Assembly (NCBI GenBank): GCA_010015805.1
Contig: ML978125.1
Span: forward strand, 558,001-622,000
DNA: 64,000 nt
Source: Rhizodiscina lignyota
Taxonomy: Eukaryota > Ascomycota > Dothideomycetes > Aulographales > Rhizodiscinaceae
Direction: 5' to 3'
Below the pieces are notes generated by a model. It had not been told where the DNA came from. It did not search any database and was given only the letters and a program-made list of their open reading frames with translations. Shown piece by piece: positions 9,149-19,229 of this stretch. Position numbers and translations under genes: made by a program. Every line of letters begins with the position of its first letter. Positions within the stretch are counted from its first letter, which is position 1.

Positions 9149-12100
9149 ATGGCGGACGGCAAGAAGGAAAACAACTTGGCCCAGTTCAAGTACTCGGCCA
9201 TGTCAAACCTGGTTCTCCAGGCAGACAGAAGATTTATCACACGCCGAGGCGACGAGAACACTGGCGATCCGGAATCACTGGCTGGGCGCATCAACATACG
9301 CGACATGGGTTCACGCATCACACGCGACGAGGCCCCTGTGCAAAAGAAGAAGCCCAAAGGCCCTTCAGATATCGAGAGGGGGAGCATAAGAGAAGGTGAA
9401 GACGTCCTGGAGCGGGAGCAGAAGAAGAGGAAGCGTGGCGAACCTGCCCAGTTGCGCGGAGCGGGCATTCTATCAAATCAGGACCTTCTGATTGAGGACT
9501 TGAGATATCGCCCACGGACACCTGCGACACGCGCGACGTATGACCTGATAACTACCATCGTAGGGAGGAATCTTGGTGATGTACCGAATCACGTCACGAG
9601 GAGCGCGGCAGATGCAGTTTTGGAGTTCCTCAAGGATGAGTCGCTGAAGGACTTCGATAAGAAGAAGGAAGTGGACGAGATTCTAGGGACAACACTGGGC
9701 TCGAAAGAGTTCAACGAGTTGGTCAACCTGGGAAAGAAGATCACAGACTACGATGCGCAAGACGAGGACGAGAACATGGAAGACGGCGATGGTGCCGACG
9801 GAGCTGACCTCGATGAGCGACAAGGTGTGGCAGTCGTCTTTGATGAAGAGGATGAGGATGAAGAAGGTGCTGGCCAAACATACGAAGTCCGCGACGAGGA
9901 TGACACATCAGACGAAGAGGCAGAAGGTGGGGGTGAAGATGGCGAACCCACAGATGCAGCTGCAGAAGCAGGAGCCGAGGAGGATGGAGTGGACAAGGAT
10001 GAAGAGATGGTCATTGACGGAATGGGCACCGCGGAATCAAGCAAGGAGTCTGCAGAGAAATATATCCCAGCGCATGAAATCGACGCGTACTGGTTACAGC
10101 GTCAAATTGGTCAGATTTATGACGATCCACACACGCAACAGGAGAAGACGCGGGAAGCGCTCCAAATTCTGTCGGGCGTTGGAGAAGATGGTGAAAATAA
10201 GCCTCTCCGTGAGATTGAGAACGACCTCATGGAGCTTTTCGATTACGAGCAGCACGAGTTGGTCTCCAAATTAGTGCTGAACCGAGACAAGGTTGTTTGG
10301 GTCACCCGATGGCGCCAGGCTGCTGAAGATCGCGATGCTAGAAAAGCGATCGAGGGCGAAATGATAACCGAAGGGCATCGAAACATTCTCACCGAACTCC
10401 GATCACGAGAAGATCCAAGCACCATTGAAGACAGTGCTGGACCGAAAAAGATGAAGCTCGACCTCATGGACATTGATATGTCATCGCGCGCTAATGGTAA
10501 TGGGCAGCCTGCGGACGGTGCAAGAGACGGTGGCCTTGTGGGTGGTTTGCAACCAAAGCGATTGATCAATTTGGAGAATCTGGTATTCGATCAGGGCAAT
10601 CACCTCATGACGAATCCCAACGTGAAACTCCCTCAAGGATCAATTAAGCGAACGTTCAAAGGGTACGAAGAGATTCATGTACCTGCTCCAAAGTCGAAGC
10701 GTGGACCAAACGAACAACCAGACATGCCTACTAGTGCTTTGCCGGAATGGGCTCGCATCGGGTTTGGCTCATCTGCAAAGCTGAACCGTATTCAGACTCG
10801 ATGCTATCCTTCTGCTTTTGGAGACGATGGCAACATGCTTATCTGTGCGCCCACTGGCTCTGGTAAGACCAACGTCGCAATGCTTACCATGCTCCGCGAA
10901 ATCGGAAAACACCGAAATCCCGAGACTGGCGAAATCGCCTTGGATGACTTTAAAATCATTTATATCGCTCCTCTCAAGGCTTTGGTACAAGAGCAGGTGG
11001 GCAATTTTGGCAAGAGATTGAAACCATACGGAATTACCGTGTCAGAACTCACTGGAGACCGGCAACTCACAAAGCAGCAAATCGCGGATACTCAGATCAT
11101 CGTCACAACACCCGAGAAATGGGATGTTATCACACGGAAAGCCACGGACACAAGCTATACCAACCTCGTGCGGCTTATTTGTATCGATGAAATCCATCTT
11201 CTTCACGACGACCGTGGACCAGTACTCGAGAGTATTGTGAGCAGGACAATTCGACGAATGGAGCAGACGGGAGATCCAGTTCGTCTGATCGGACTGAGTG
11301 CTACGCTACCAAACTACCGCGACGTGGCGAGCTTCCTCCGTGTTGATCCAATCAAAGGCTTATTCCATTTTGATGGTTCCTTCAGGCCGTGCCCGTTGAA
11401 GCAAGAATTCATCGGCGTAACGGATAAAAAGGCGATCAAGCAGCTCAAGACGATGAACGACGTGTGCTACACGAAAGTGCTTGAACAGGTTGGACAAAAC
11501 CGTAATCAGATGCTCATCTTCGTCCACTCAAGAAAAGAGACTGCAAAGACTGCAAAGTACATTCGAGACAAGGCGCTTGAATTGGAGACTATCGGCCAGA
11601 TTCTGCGCAGTGATGCAGCAAGTCGGGAGATTCTTCGACAAGAAGCGGAAACAGTGACAAACACTGATCTCAAAGATCTCATGCCGTACGGCTTTGGCAT
11701 CCATCACGCTGGAATGAGTCGTGCTGATCGAACTTCGGTCGAAGACTTGTTTGCCGATGGGCAGCTCCAGGTGCTTGTCTGTACAGCTACCCTTGCTTGG
11801 GGTGTAAACCTTCCCGCGCATACCGTGATCATCAAGGGGACGCAGATCTACTCTCCCGAAAAAGGTAGCTGGGTAGAGCTAAGCCCACAAGACGTGTTGC
11901 AGATGCTTGGCCGAGCAGGTCGACCACAGTATGACACCTTCGGAGAGGGTATCATCATCACAACACAGACTGAGATGCAGTATTATCTCTCTCTACTAAA
12001 TCAGCAGCTCCCGATCGAGAGTCAGTTCATGAGCAAACTCGCCGACAACCTCAATGCCGAAATTGTGCTTGGTAGCATACGCAACCGAGACGAAGGTGTC

Positions 12101-15100
12101 GAATGGCTCGGCTATACCTACCTCTTTGTTCGCATGCTTCGTTCACCCGGACTTTATAGCGTCGGTGCTGATTATGAAGATGACGATGCTTTGGAGCAGA
12201 AACGTGTAGACCTCATTCACTCGGCTGCTTCTGTCTTGGAAAAGTGCAATCTGATCAAATACGACAAACGAACAGGACGGCTGCAATCCACTGAGCTTGG
12301 CAGAATCGCCTCCCACTACTACATCTCCCACAACTCGATGCTGACATACAATTTGCACATTTCGCCTTCGATCACCACCATTGAACTCTTCCGCGTCTTC
12401 TCATTGAGCGAAGAGTTCAAATATATCCCAGTCCGACAAGACGAGAAGTTGGAGCTCGCAAAGCTTCTAGGACGCGTACCTGTACCGGTTAAGGAGAGCA
12501 TCGAAGAACCTCACGCAAAGATCAACGTCCTGCTCCAGGCATACATTTCTCGCCTCAAACTCGACGGCTTGGCTTTGATGGCAGACCTGGTATACGTAAC
12601 TCAATCCGCCGGCAGAATCTTACGCGCGATTTTTGAGATTGCGCTGAAGAAGGGCTGGGCTTCTGTTGCCAAACTTGCCCTCGACTTGTGTAAGATGGCA
12701 GAGAAGAGGATGTGGCCAACAATGTCACCACTTCGCCAATTCCCAAGTTGCCCTCGAGACATCGTGCAAAAGTGCGAGCGTATCGATGTGGCATGGTCGA
12801 GCTATTTTGACCTCGATCCTCCTCGCATGGGCGAACTGCTAGGCATGCCAAAACAAGGCAAAACTGTGTGTGCATTGGTCGAGAAATTCCCAAGACTCTC
12901 CATCGAAGCTCAAGTACTCCCAATGACACGAACAACTCTTCGTGTCGAGCTCACGATCACGCCTAGCTTTGAATGGGACGATTCGATCCACGGCGCTGCA
13001 GAGATGTTTTGGATTATGGTTGAAGACACCGATGGCGAGGAGATCCTCTACCATGACCAGTTCCTTCTCCGGAAGCACTACGCACAAAGCGAGATGAATG
13101 AACATCTTGTCGAGTTCACAGTCCCGATCTCTGAGCCAATGCCGCCCAACTACTTCCTTTCTCTAATTTCGGACAGGTGGATGCACTCTGAGGCCAGGAT
13201 ACCTCTGTCCTTCCGAAAGATCGTTCTGCCAAGCAAATTCCCGGCGTATACTCCGGTACTGGACCTCCAACCTCTTCCTGTCTCTTCTCTGAAGCGACCC
13301 GATTTCCGGGCACTATATGAGGACTTTGATCAATTTAACAAGGTACAAACGCAGGTCTTCAATTCCTTGTTCACGACCAATGACAACGTCTTCGTTGGCG
13401 CTGCTACGGGCATGGGCAAGACGGTGTGCGCCGAATTTGCCATTCTTCATGCATGGTCTAGCAGTGACGCCAAGAAAATTGTCTACATCGCACCATTCCA
13501 AGAACTCGTTGATATTCGACTTAAAGATTGGCAAAAACGACTGGCTCGAGTAGCTGGTGGCAAGAACATTGTGAAACTCACCGAAGATATGAATATAGAC
13601 TTGAAGCTGCTCGGGGAAAACGACCTGATCTTAGCCACTCCAACGCAATGGGATGTGCTATCTCGAAAGTGGCGAACAAGAAGAAACGTTCAAGCGGTAG
13701 AGCTCTTTATTGCGGACGATCTTCACATGCTTGGAGGGCAGGGGGGCTACATCTACGAGGCCATCGTCACACGCATGCAACTTATGGCAAAGCAACTGGA
13801 GTTAAACTTGCGCATTGTGGGCCTGGGCGTGTCCGTGAGCAACCCTCGAGATCTTGGCGAATGGATTGGAGCGACAAGACACAACATCTTCAACTTCAGC
13901 CCTCACATACGCTCAGTCCCGCTCGAATTACACATCCAATCTTTCTCGATCCCGCATTTCCCTTCACTCATGCTGGCAATGGCCAAGCCGACATACCAGG
14001 CTATTTTGCAGCACTCTCCTGACAAACCCGCAATGGTCTTCGTTCCAAACAGAAAGCAAGTCCGTGCAACGGCTGCAGATCTTCTGGCTGCTTGTGTCGC
14101 GGACGATGATGAGGATCGCTTCTTGAACGCGCCAGTTGACGATATTTCTGCCATTCTGGAGAAGATTGGTGAACGTTCGCTTGCAGAGTCGCTCTCTCAC
14201 GGCATCGGCTATTTCCATGAAGGCTTGAGCAGCTTTGACAAGCGCGCAGTCGAGCATCTCTTCAAGGTTGGCGCCATCCAGGTTATGCTCGTGTCACGGG
14301 ACTGCTGCTGGCAGATCGATAGTACAGCATACCTAGTCATTGTCATGGGTACACAGTTCTTCGACGGTCGCGAGCATCGATACATTGATTATCCTATCAG
14401 CGAAATGTTGCAGATGTTCGGTAAAGCTGGCAGAGTTGGAGAAGACAAGACCTGCAAAGCTGTCCTCATGGTTCCGGCCGTCAAGCGCGACTACTACCAG
14501 AAGTTCTTGAAGGAAGCCTTGCCCATGGAAAGCCAGCTGCAATCGTTCTTGCACGATGCCTTTGTTACAGAGATCAGTTCGAAACAGATTGAATCCATGC
14601 AGGAAGCTATGGACTGGGTCACTTACACTTACTTCTACCGACGAGTACTAGCGAACCCGAGTTACTACATGTTCCCAGATGCCTCGCATGAAGGTCTCAG
14701 CACGCACCTCTCGGAGATAGTCGAGTCAACCTTGACCGATTTGGCGGAAGCAAAAATAATTGAGCAGGACGAAGAGGAAGACGCCGTACTGCCTACGAAT
14801 CCAGGCATGGTTGCGTCTTACTACAACATCAGCTTCGTCACGATGCAGACGTTTCTCCTCTCTCTGAACGACAAAACAAGGCTGAGGGCCTTCCTGGAGA
14901 TTGTCACATCTGCTGCCGAGTTCGAGAGCCTCCCAATACGACGACACGAAGATCATGTTCTCCGACGGGTATACGATCGTCTGCCGATCAAGATGTCTTC
15001 CGATCCCGTCTTCGAGTCTCCGCATTTCAAGGCCTTTGTGCTTCTGCAAGCGCATTTCTCAAGGATGCAGCTACCGGTGGATCTGGCCAAGGACCAAGAG

Positions 15101-15829
15101 ATCGTTCTGAAAAAGATCTTGAATCTACTGGGCGCATGCGTCGACGTCCTCTCTTCTGAAGGTCACCTCAACGTTATGAAGGTGATGGAGATGTCGCAAA
15201 TGGTCGTACAAGCCATGTGGGATACCGAGAGTCCCCTCAAGCAGATACCGCACTTCGACGATCAGCTGGTCAGGATTGCGAGAAAGGCCGGAATCCATGA
15301 CGTTCTCGAATTCATGGAGGCCATGGACCCCGATGAGAATCCCGACAAAGACAAGCTCGTCGAGAAACTTGGCCTGAACGACGCGCAACTCCGAGATGGC
15401 GCGAGGTTCATTAACAAGTACTACCCGAGCGTCGAGTTGGCTATGGAAGTCGAAGAGCCCGACAACGTCGTCACTGGCATTCCAAATATACTCAACGTGA
15501 CCATCGAGCGGAACCTGGATGAGGACGAAGAGCTAGTGACTGAAGTGCATGCGCCGTTCTTCCCGGCTGAGAAGACGGAAGGCTGGTGGCTTGTTGTGGG
15601 AGATGAAGAGACGCATACATTGTACGCAATCAAGAAGGTCACTGTGGGCAGGACTACAAAGGTGAAGCTTGAATATACGTTGCACAGGCCTGGCGAGCAT
15701 GAGTTGACGCTTTATTTCGTGAGCGATTGCTATTTCGGGCTTGATCAGGCACCGACATTCAAGGTTACTGCGGCGGAGGCTATGGAGCAGGATGAGGGTG
15801 AGGAAGAAGAAGAAAGCGATGAGGAGTAG
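9149..15829 (+). CDS. brr2: U5 snRNP RNA helicase Brr2
   Basis: One uninterrupted exon of 2226 residues, the usual Brr2 length. The N-terminus (MSNLVLQADRRFITRR, then DPESLAGRINIRDMGSR) is diagnostic, followed by an acidic linker around residues 200-300. The first helicase cassette has motif I APTGSGKT near 567-574, DEIH near 680, SAT near 715 and QMLGRAGRPQYD near 917-928, then a Sec63-type module. The second cassette has GMGKT near 1420 but DDLH instead of DExH near 1523 and a divergent motif III, matching the known inactive C-terminal cassette; a second Sec63 module and acidic tail follow. Brr2 unwinds U4/U6 during spliceosome activation, in the nucleus. The ATG sits in a good context (CAAGATGGCG). 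It converges on the copper transporter 184 bp downstream. Confidence 0.97.
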   Translation: MADGKKENNLAQFKYSAMSNLVLQADRRFITRRGDENTGDPESLAGRINIRDMGSRITRDEAPVQKKKPKGPSDIERGSIREGEDVLEREQKKRKRGEPAQLRGAGILSNQDLLIEDLRYRPRTPATRATYDLITTIVGRNLGDVPNHVTRSAADAVLEFLKDESLKDFDKKKEVDEILGTTLGSKEFNELVNLGKKITDYDAQDEDENMEDGDGADGADLDERQGVAVVFDEEDEDEEGAGQTYEVRDEDDTSDEEAEGGGEDGEPTDAAAEAGAEEDGVDKDEEMVIDGMGTAESSKESAEKYIPAHEIDAYWLQRQIGQIYDDPHTQQEKTREALQILSGVGEDGENKPLREIENDLMELFDYEQHELVSKLVLNRDKVVWVTRWRQAAEDRDARKAIEGEMITEGHRNILTELRSREDPSTIEDSAGPKKMKLDLMDIDMSSRANGNGQPADGARDGGLVGGLQPKRLINLENLVFDQGNHLMTNPNVKLPQGSIKRTFKGYEEIHVPAPKSKRGPNEQPDMPTSALPEWARIGFGSSAKLNRIQTRCYPSAFGDDGNMLICAPTGSGKTNVAMLTMLREIGKHRNPETGEIALDDFKIIYIAPLKALVQEQVGNFGKRLKPYGITVSELTGDRQLTKQQIADTQIIVTTPEKWDVITRKATDTSYTNLVRLICIDEIHLLHDDRGPVLESIVSRTIRRMEQTGDPVRLIGLSATLPNYRDVASFLRVDPIKGLFHFDGSFRPCPLKQEFIGVTDKKAIKQLKTMNDVCYTKVLEQVGQNRNQMLIFVHSRKETAKTAKYIRDKALELETIGQILRSDAASREILRQEAETVTNTDLKDLMPYGFGIHHAGMSRADRTSVEDLFADGQLQVLVCTATLAWGVNLPAHTVIIKGTQIYSPEKGSWVELSPQDVLQMLGRAGRPQYDTFGEGIIITTQTEMQYYLSLLNQQLPIESQFMSKLADNLNAEIVLGSIRNRDEGVEWLGYTYLFVRMLRSPGLYSVGADYEDDDALEQKRVDLIHSAASVLEKCNLIKYDKRTGRLQSTELGRIASHYYISHNSMLTYNLHISPSITTIELFRVFSLSEEFKYIPVRQDEKLELAKLLGRVPVPVKESIEEPHAKINVLLQAYISRLKLDGLALMADLVYVTQSAGRILRAIFEIALKKGWASVAKLALDLCKMAEKRMWPTMSPLRQFPSCPRDIVQKCERIDVAWSSYFDLDPPRMGELLGMPKQGKTVCALVEKFPRLSIEAQVLPMTRTTLRVELTITPSFEWDDSIHGAAEMFWIMVEDTDGEEILYHDQFLLRKHYAQSEMNEHLVEFTVPISEPMPPNYFLSLISDRWMHSEARIPLSFRKIVLPSKFPAYTPVLDLQPLPVSSLKRPDFRALYEDFDQFNKVQTQVFNSLFTTNDNVFVGAATGMGKTVCAEFAILHAWSSSDAKKIVYIAPFQELVDIRLKDWQKRLARVAGGKNIVKLTEDMNIDLKLLGENDLILATPTQWDVLSRKWRTRRNVQAVELFIADDLHMLGGQGGYIYEAIVTRMQLMAKQLELNLRIVGLGVSVSNPRDLGEWIGATRHNIFNFSPHIRSVPLELHIQSFSIPHFPSLMLAMAKPTYQAILQHSPDKPAMVFVPNRKQVRATAADLLAACVADDDEDRFLNAPVDDISAILEKIGERSLAESLSHGIGYFHEGLSSFDKRAVEHLFKVGAIQVMLVSRDCCWQIDSTAYLVIVMGTQFFDGREHRYIDYPISEMLQMFGKAGRVGEDKTCKAVLMVPAVKRDYYQKFLKEALPMESQLQSFLHDAFVTEISSKQIESMQEAMDWVTYTYFYRRVLANPSYYMFPDASHEGLSTHLSEIVESTLTDLAEAKIIEQDEEEDAVLPTNPGMVASYYNISFVTMQTFLLSLNDKTRLRAFLEIVTSAAEFESLPIRRHEDHVLRRVYDRLPIKMSSDPVFESPHFKAFVLLQAHFSRMQLPVDLAKDQEIVLKKILNLLGACVDVLSSEGHLNVMKVMEMSQMVVQAMWDTESPLKQIPHFDDQLVRIARKAGIHDVLEFMEAMDPDENPDKDKLVEKLGLNDAQLRDGARFINKYYPSVELAMEVEEPDNVVTGIPNILNVTIERNLDEDEELVTEVHAPFFPAEKTEGWWLVVGDEETHTLYAIKKVTVGRTTKVKLEYTLHRPGEHELTLYFVSDCYFGLDQAPTFKVTAAEAMEQDEGEEEEESDEE

Positions 15830-16013
15830 ATCGCAACTGGAATGGAGAGGGAGAGAATATATCCACGTTTGCACGAGGAACGGCGCAAAAGTTCACTTCT
15901 GAAGATAAATGGGTATATTCGTGCTTGATACTGTACTCTAGGCCTCGCGACGCTTGATCGCGAGCAAATGCCCAAATATGATGCTTCACACTTGCAATCA
16001 ACTCCTGATGCAC

Positions 16014-16787
16014 TTAGTGACATGCCACTGTCTTCGCCGCAGATCCGCCCCCAAATGCTAGATATCCGATGAACGCACCAACCGCAACCGCGAGCATAAC
16101 CCAGCCGTTGTATGTCATAAACAGGAGCCTGTTCCCGCATCAGTTGCCACCTCTAACACCGGATTGTGGTAACTTACATGATGAAGAACGAGTAGAAGAC
16201 CTGCACGGCATACAGCACCGCCTTGATGATCTTGCTCCGTTGCTCCACTTCCGTTGCACTCCTCCCTGGCCATAGTAATGAGCTCGATTCGCCATCTGGA
16301 TCTCCTTTGGAGAGTAATTGACTCAGCATGCGTGACTTGTGCATAAAACCAATACATGTGAAATCCCAAGCGCCTGGCACCCCTCTGCACAGTTGTTCTA
16401 GGACCCATTCCCTCGGTGGCCTCCTAACGGCCCTCCGCACCCTCCTGAAAGAAATTGTTTGTGAGACTTACTCGGCAATGTCTCGATCCTCCGCGCCGTC
16501 GACGCTTCGTATCGTCTTGAGATCTCGCGGACGAGCTCGTACCCTGCGGTGAGGAGGATGACGCCGATGAGGGCACCGATAAGGGAGCCGGTGCCGGAGA
16601 CGTGCCAGCTGCGGAAGACGATACAGAGGTCTTGCGTGTCCCAGGTGAAGAGCATCTACAGAAAGACTAGCTGTTAGCCTCCAGAAGGAGCGGAGGGGCC
16701 AGAGGGGACCTATCGTACATTCATGTTGCACCGGTGACCCATGTTGCCGTGGTCCATGCCGCCATGATCCATATCGCCGTGATCCAT
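16014..16787 (-). CDS. Ctr-family copper transporter
   Basis: Exon 1 is 16787-16719, exon 2 16655-16472, exon 3 ends at 16178, exon 4 16128-16014. Exon 3 begins at 16304 (167-nt intron with a TGCTGAG branch-like site) or 16373 (98-nt intron); both keep frame. The N-terminus is Met/His-rich (MDHGDMDHGGMDHGNMGH), the extracellular Cu(I)-capture segment. TM1 follows MLFTWDTQDLCIVFRSW. TM2 carries the MxxxM copper-channel motif as MLLFM, TM3 the GxxxG motif as GAFIG, and the C-terminus ends ACH, a likely metal-handling Cys-His pair. Family: homotrimeric high-affinity Cu(I) importers of plasma or vacuolar membrane; which membrane is unclear. It is convergent with BRR2. A 16-bp palindrome lies about 165 bp upstream. 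Confidence 0.92.
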
Positions 16788-16949
16788 TGCGTGTGAGAGT
16801 GAAGCGAGTGTAAGGTCAGGGCAATTCTGTGCAAAGAAAGGTGTGAGAGACTGAAGGAGTGAACGGTATCTTATGGTTGTCGTGGGGGTCTCTGGTGATA
16901 CACTTTGAGTCGCGTGTCCCTCAGCCAATCAGAGGAAAGCAGCAGGGGT

Positions 16950-16965
16950 TATCAACGCGTTGATA
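16950..16965. promoter_or_regulatory. 16-bp perfect palindrome upstream of copper transporter
   Basis: TATCAACGCGTTGATA is self-complementary over all 16 bases and lies 163-178 bp upstream of the Ctr start codon. A CCAAT box (CAGCCAATCAGAGG, about 16922-16935) lies between it and the gene. The symmetry suits a dimeric regulator; the centre ACGCGT also equals an MCB core. Function is inference. Confidence 0.5.
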
Positions 16966-17084
16966 TGAGCAAGTATGATCACGCAGGACAAAGACTTTAC
17001 AAATAATGCAAGATGCTGAAGGCATGGTTTTCATTGTATTAAAGCTATGTACGAAGGACAAGTGCGATGCTTTTCCGTAACCTA

Positions 17085-18334
17085 TTAGCTGTGGAGCGCT
17101 GAATATCCCGCCATTGCCAAGCTGCGAGCGCCAGTAGCATCAGATGAGCCAGACCAATAGAAAAGACCCGCTAATCCATTCTCCCTCACGTACTTCGCCT
17201 TCATTAGCACCGTCTCTGGATTGTCGTATGACACGAACCCTCCGTCTCCTCCAACGCAGTATGCTGCCACGGCCTTACTATCCACTTGCTCTTTCGTGCC
17301 GGGGCGTGGAAGGTCTTTGTAATCAAATGTTCCTTCATTTCCACCACTACCTGTGTACTTATCTCCAGCTTTCGTTGCGCCGAGAAATGACCGACCGTAG
17401 ATTGGAACACCGAGAAGCAGCTTGTTTGCCGCAACACCTTTTGAACGGAAGTAGGTGACGGCTGTCTGGCACGACAGGCCCTGCGTAGGGTCATTGAGGT
17501 GTGCAGGATCGTAGAGCTGAGACTGATAACCAGCCGTTGGAGTCCATGAACCGGAGAAGTCGTAAGTCATGATGTTCATTAGGTCCAGACTCTGTGCTGC
17601 CGCTGCCAGGTTGATGTTCTGGAGCGCCCAAGCGCCGTTTGAGAACGCCGCAGACATGATGTAGAGTTTTGCAGGGAGTACGCTTCGCAGAGCTTGTAAG
17701 AGTAACACGAAGTTGGCACCCTCTTGTGGAGTGGAGGGATACTCCCAGTCAACTAGAGGAATTTAGTACAATATTGAAAATGCGCCCATGTGGTGTGAAC
17801 TCACGATCAATGCCGTTGAACTTGTGACTATCAATGAGGTGCTTAGCTGTGTTCACAAAAGTCTGCCTCGATGCTGGTGTGCTTGCAGCTGCAGCGAAGT
17901 TTGCGCTTCCAGAGCCTCCTCCAAAGGAGAGGATGATTTTCAGGTGGAAATGCTTTGAATCGCGAAGATTGGTGAGTGTGGAAAGGCAAGTTTTGTTAGC
18001 TGGGACTGCTTTGCCATTGGCATCGAGTTCTGGGTCGAGCTGGACAGTACCGTTCGAATTGACACTTCAATCGGTCAGAGACACCCATCACGCGTTGAAG
18101 AGCATTTTGGACTTACATTGCGAAGGCGTAGAAGACGTGAGAGATGACATCACAATTGACATTGGTAGGAAATTGGCCGTTGCAGTTTGGATAGAAGAGA
18201 TACATGCCATTAGCGAACATTGAGATTGGCTTCAAAGCTGGCTGTGCTGCAGCTTTCTTGCCCCCATGGAGAAGACTTTGGAAGCCATGGAGGAGCGCAC
18301 TTGGACGGTGGGGTCCGTAAGGTACGCCTGTCAT
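17085..18334 (-). CDS. GH18 chitinase
   Basis: Three exons: 18334-18117, 18064-17805, 17752-17085; 381 residues, phases closing. The β3 motif appears as ILSFGGGSG. The catalytic DxxDxDxE motif is rebuilt across intron 2 as NGIDLDWEYP, with Glu as the acid. MTYDFSG (β6) and the terminal YWSGSSD (β8 Trp) are also present. Family: retaining endo-chitinases using the substrate N-acetyl group. I see no signal peptide: the first residues (MTGVPYGPHRPSALLHG) are not hydrophobic and the 5' sequence gives no upstream exon, so it is either cytosolic or unconventionally secreted, or a small 5' exon was missed. It lies 297 bp upstream, on the same strand, of the copper transporter and is divergent from YTH1. 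Confidence 0.92.
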
Positions 18335-19229
18335 AGGATTGTGCTATATGAATTTTGGCTTGCTGAAATTTGGAATTGTGCTTTTGTATAGCCTTGATCT
18401 TGAGAGTCGCTTAGGAGAAGAGGAACTGACAAATGGAATCAAGGAGAAAAACGGTTCGAAACGAGGAGAAGAGAGGAATTACCAAGTTCTGAAAGGGAAA
18501 TGACTTCAACGAGTGGAATGTGGAAAGAAGGAGATGGCTGTGTCTGTATCATGAGACTTCGGGTAACCCGATGGGAGCTTCCTGATATATGGCCCTCCTT
18601 CAAGCCTGCCTTCCGTCCCGCTCATCGGTTGGGCCGGGCAGTCAAGCGAGAGGAGCTGGGTTCGACATGCCCTTTGGGTGCAGAACAACACGATAAGTGG
18701 AAGACGGCGGAGTGATGATCAGAGGGGAGGTGCTGTCGGTTAGTTCCGTATGAATGCGCCTTCGATGGCGATCGCTGGATGATATGCAGGCCGAGCATGA
18801 TTTGGTAGGCCTTGACTCGCTCGTGCATGTCGTTTCCCCTCCTTGGGGTCCAAAACACGTGCATAATGAGAGATATATTCGATGGCTGAGACATCCTGAC
18901 ACCCTGACTTTGTCGCTCGACGCCAGGCGTGGAAGGGATCAGAGCACAACCCTAACCCTGGCTGCCCGTGACCAAAACGGTGTTATGTAGCGTGACGGAG
19001 CTTCCATCGGAATCTTCTCGCAGCATCTGCGACGCATCTCTGAAATCAAAAGGCACACATTCAACCTTCCAAGCCCTGCATCCGATAAGCTACACACGCC
19101 CGACATTTCAGAGATCGGCAACGCGCAGCAGTTCTGCCCCCCGCCAAGCTTCATCTTGACTCGAATCGCAACTCAAATCGCGACTCAAAAGTGAGGCGCG
19201 AGGGATCGAGGTCGATCGGGAACGGCGCC
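18335..19229. other. Divergent promoter region of chitinase and YTH1
   Basis: About 900 bp without a supportable gene. It contains a telobox-like AACCCTAACCCT (listed separately). Short open frames on both strands are not credible. Confidence 0.5.
18948..18959 (+). promoter_or_regulatory. Telobox-like element AACCCTAACCCT
   Basis: Two telomere-type units lie 271-282 bp upstream of the YTH1 start. In many ascomycetes AACCCTAA is a binding site for Tbf1/Rap1-type Myb factors in promoters of gene-expression genes. That it acts here is inference. Confidence 0.35.

Noticed and set aside
9683-15874. Many minus-strand frames of 60-130 codons
   Set aside because: Shadows of the single BRR2 exon; none has a domain.
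18948-18959. Telomere-like repeat as a chromosome end or fusion
   Set aside because: Fewer than two full units, inside a normal intergenic region with genes on both sides. Kept only as a possible telobox.
19191-19229. Upstream GTG start for YTH1
   Set aside because: Adds 13 non-conserved residues; the ATG at 19230 is the normal start.
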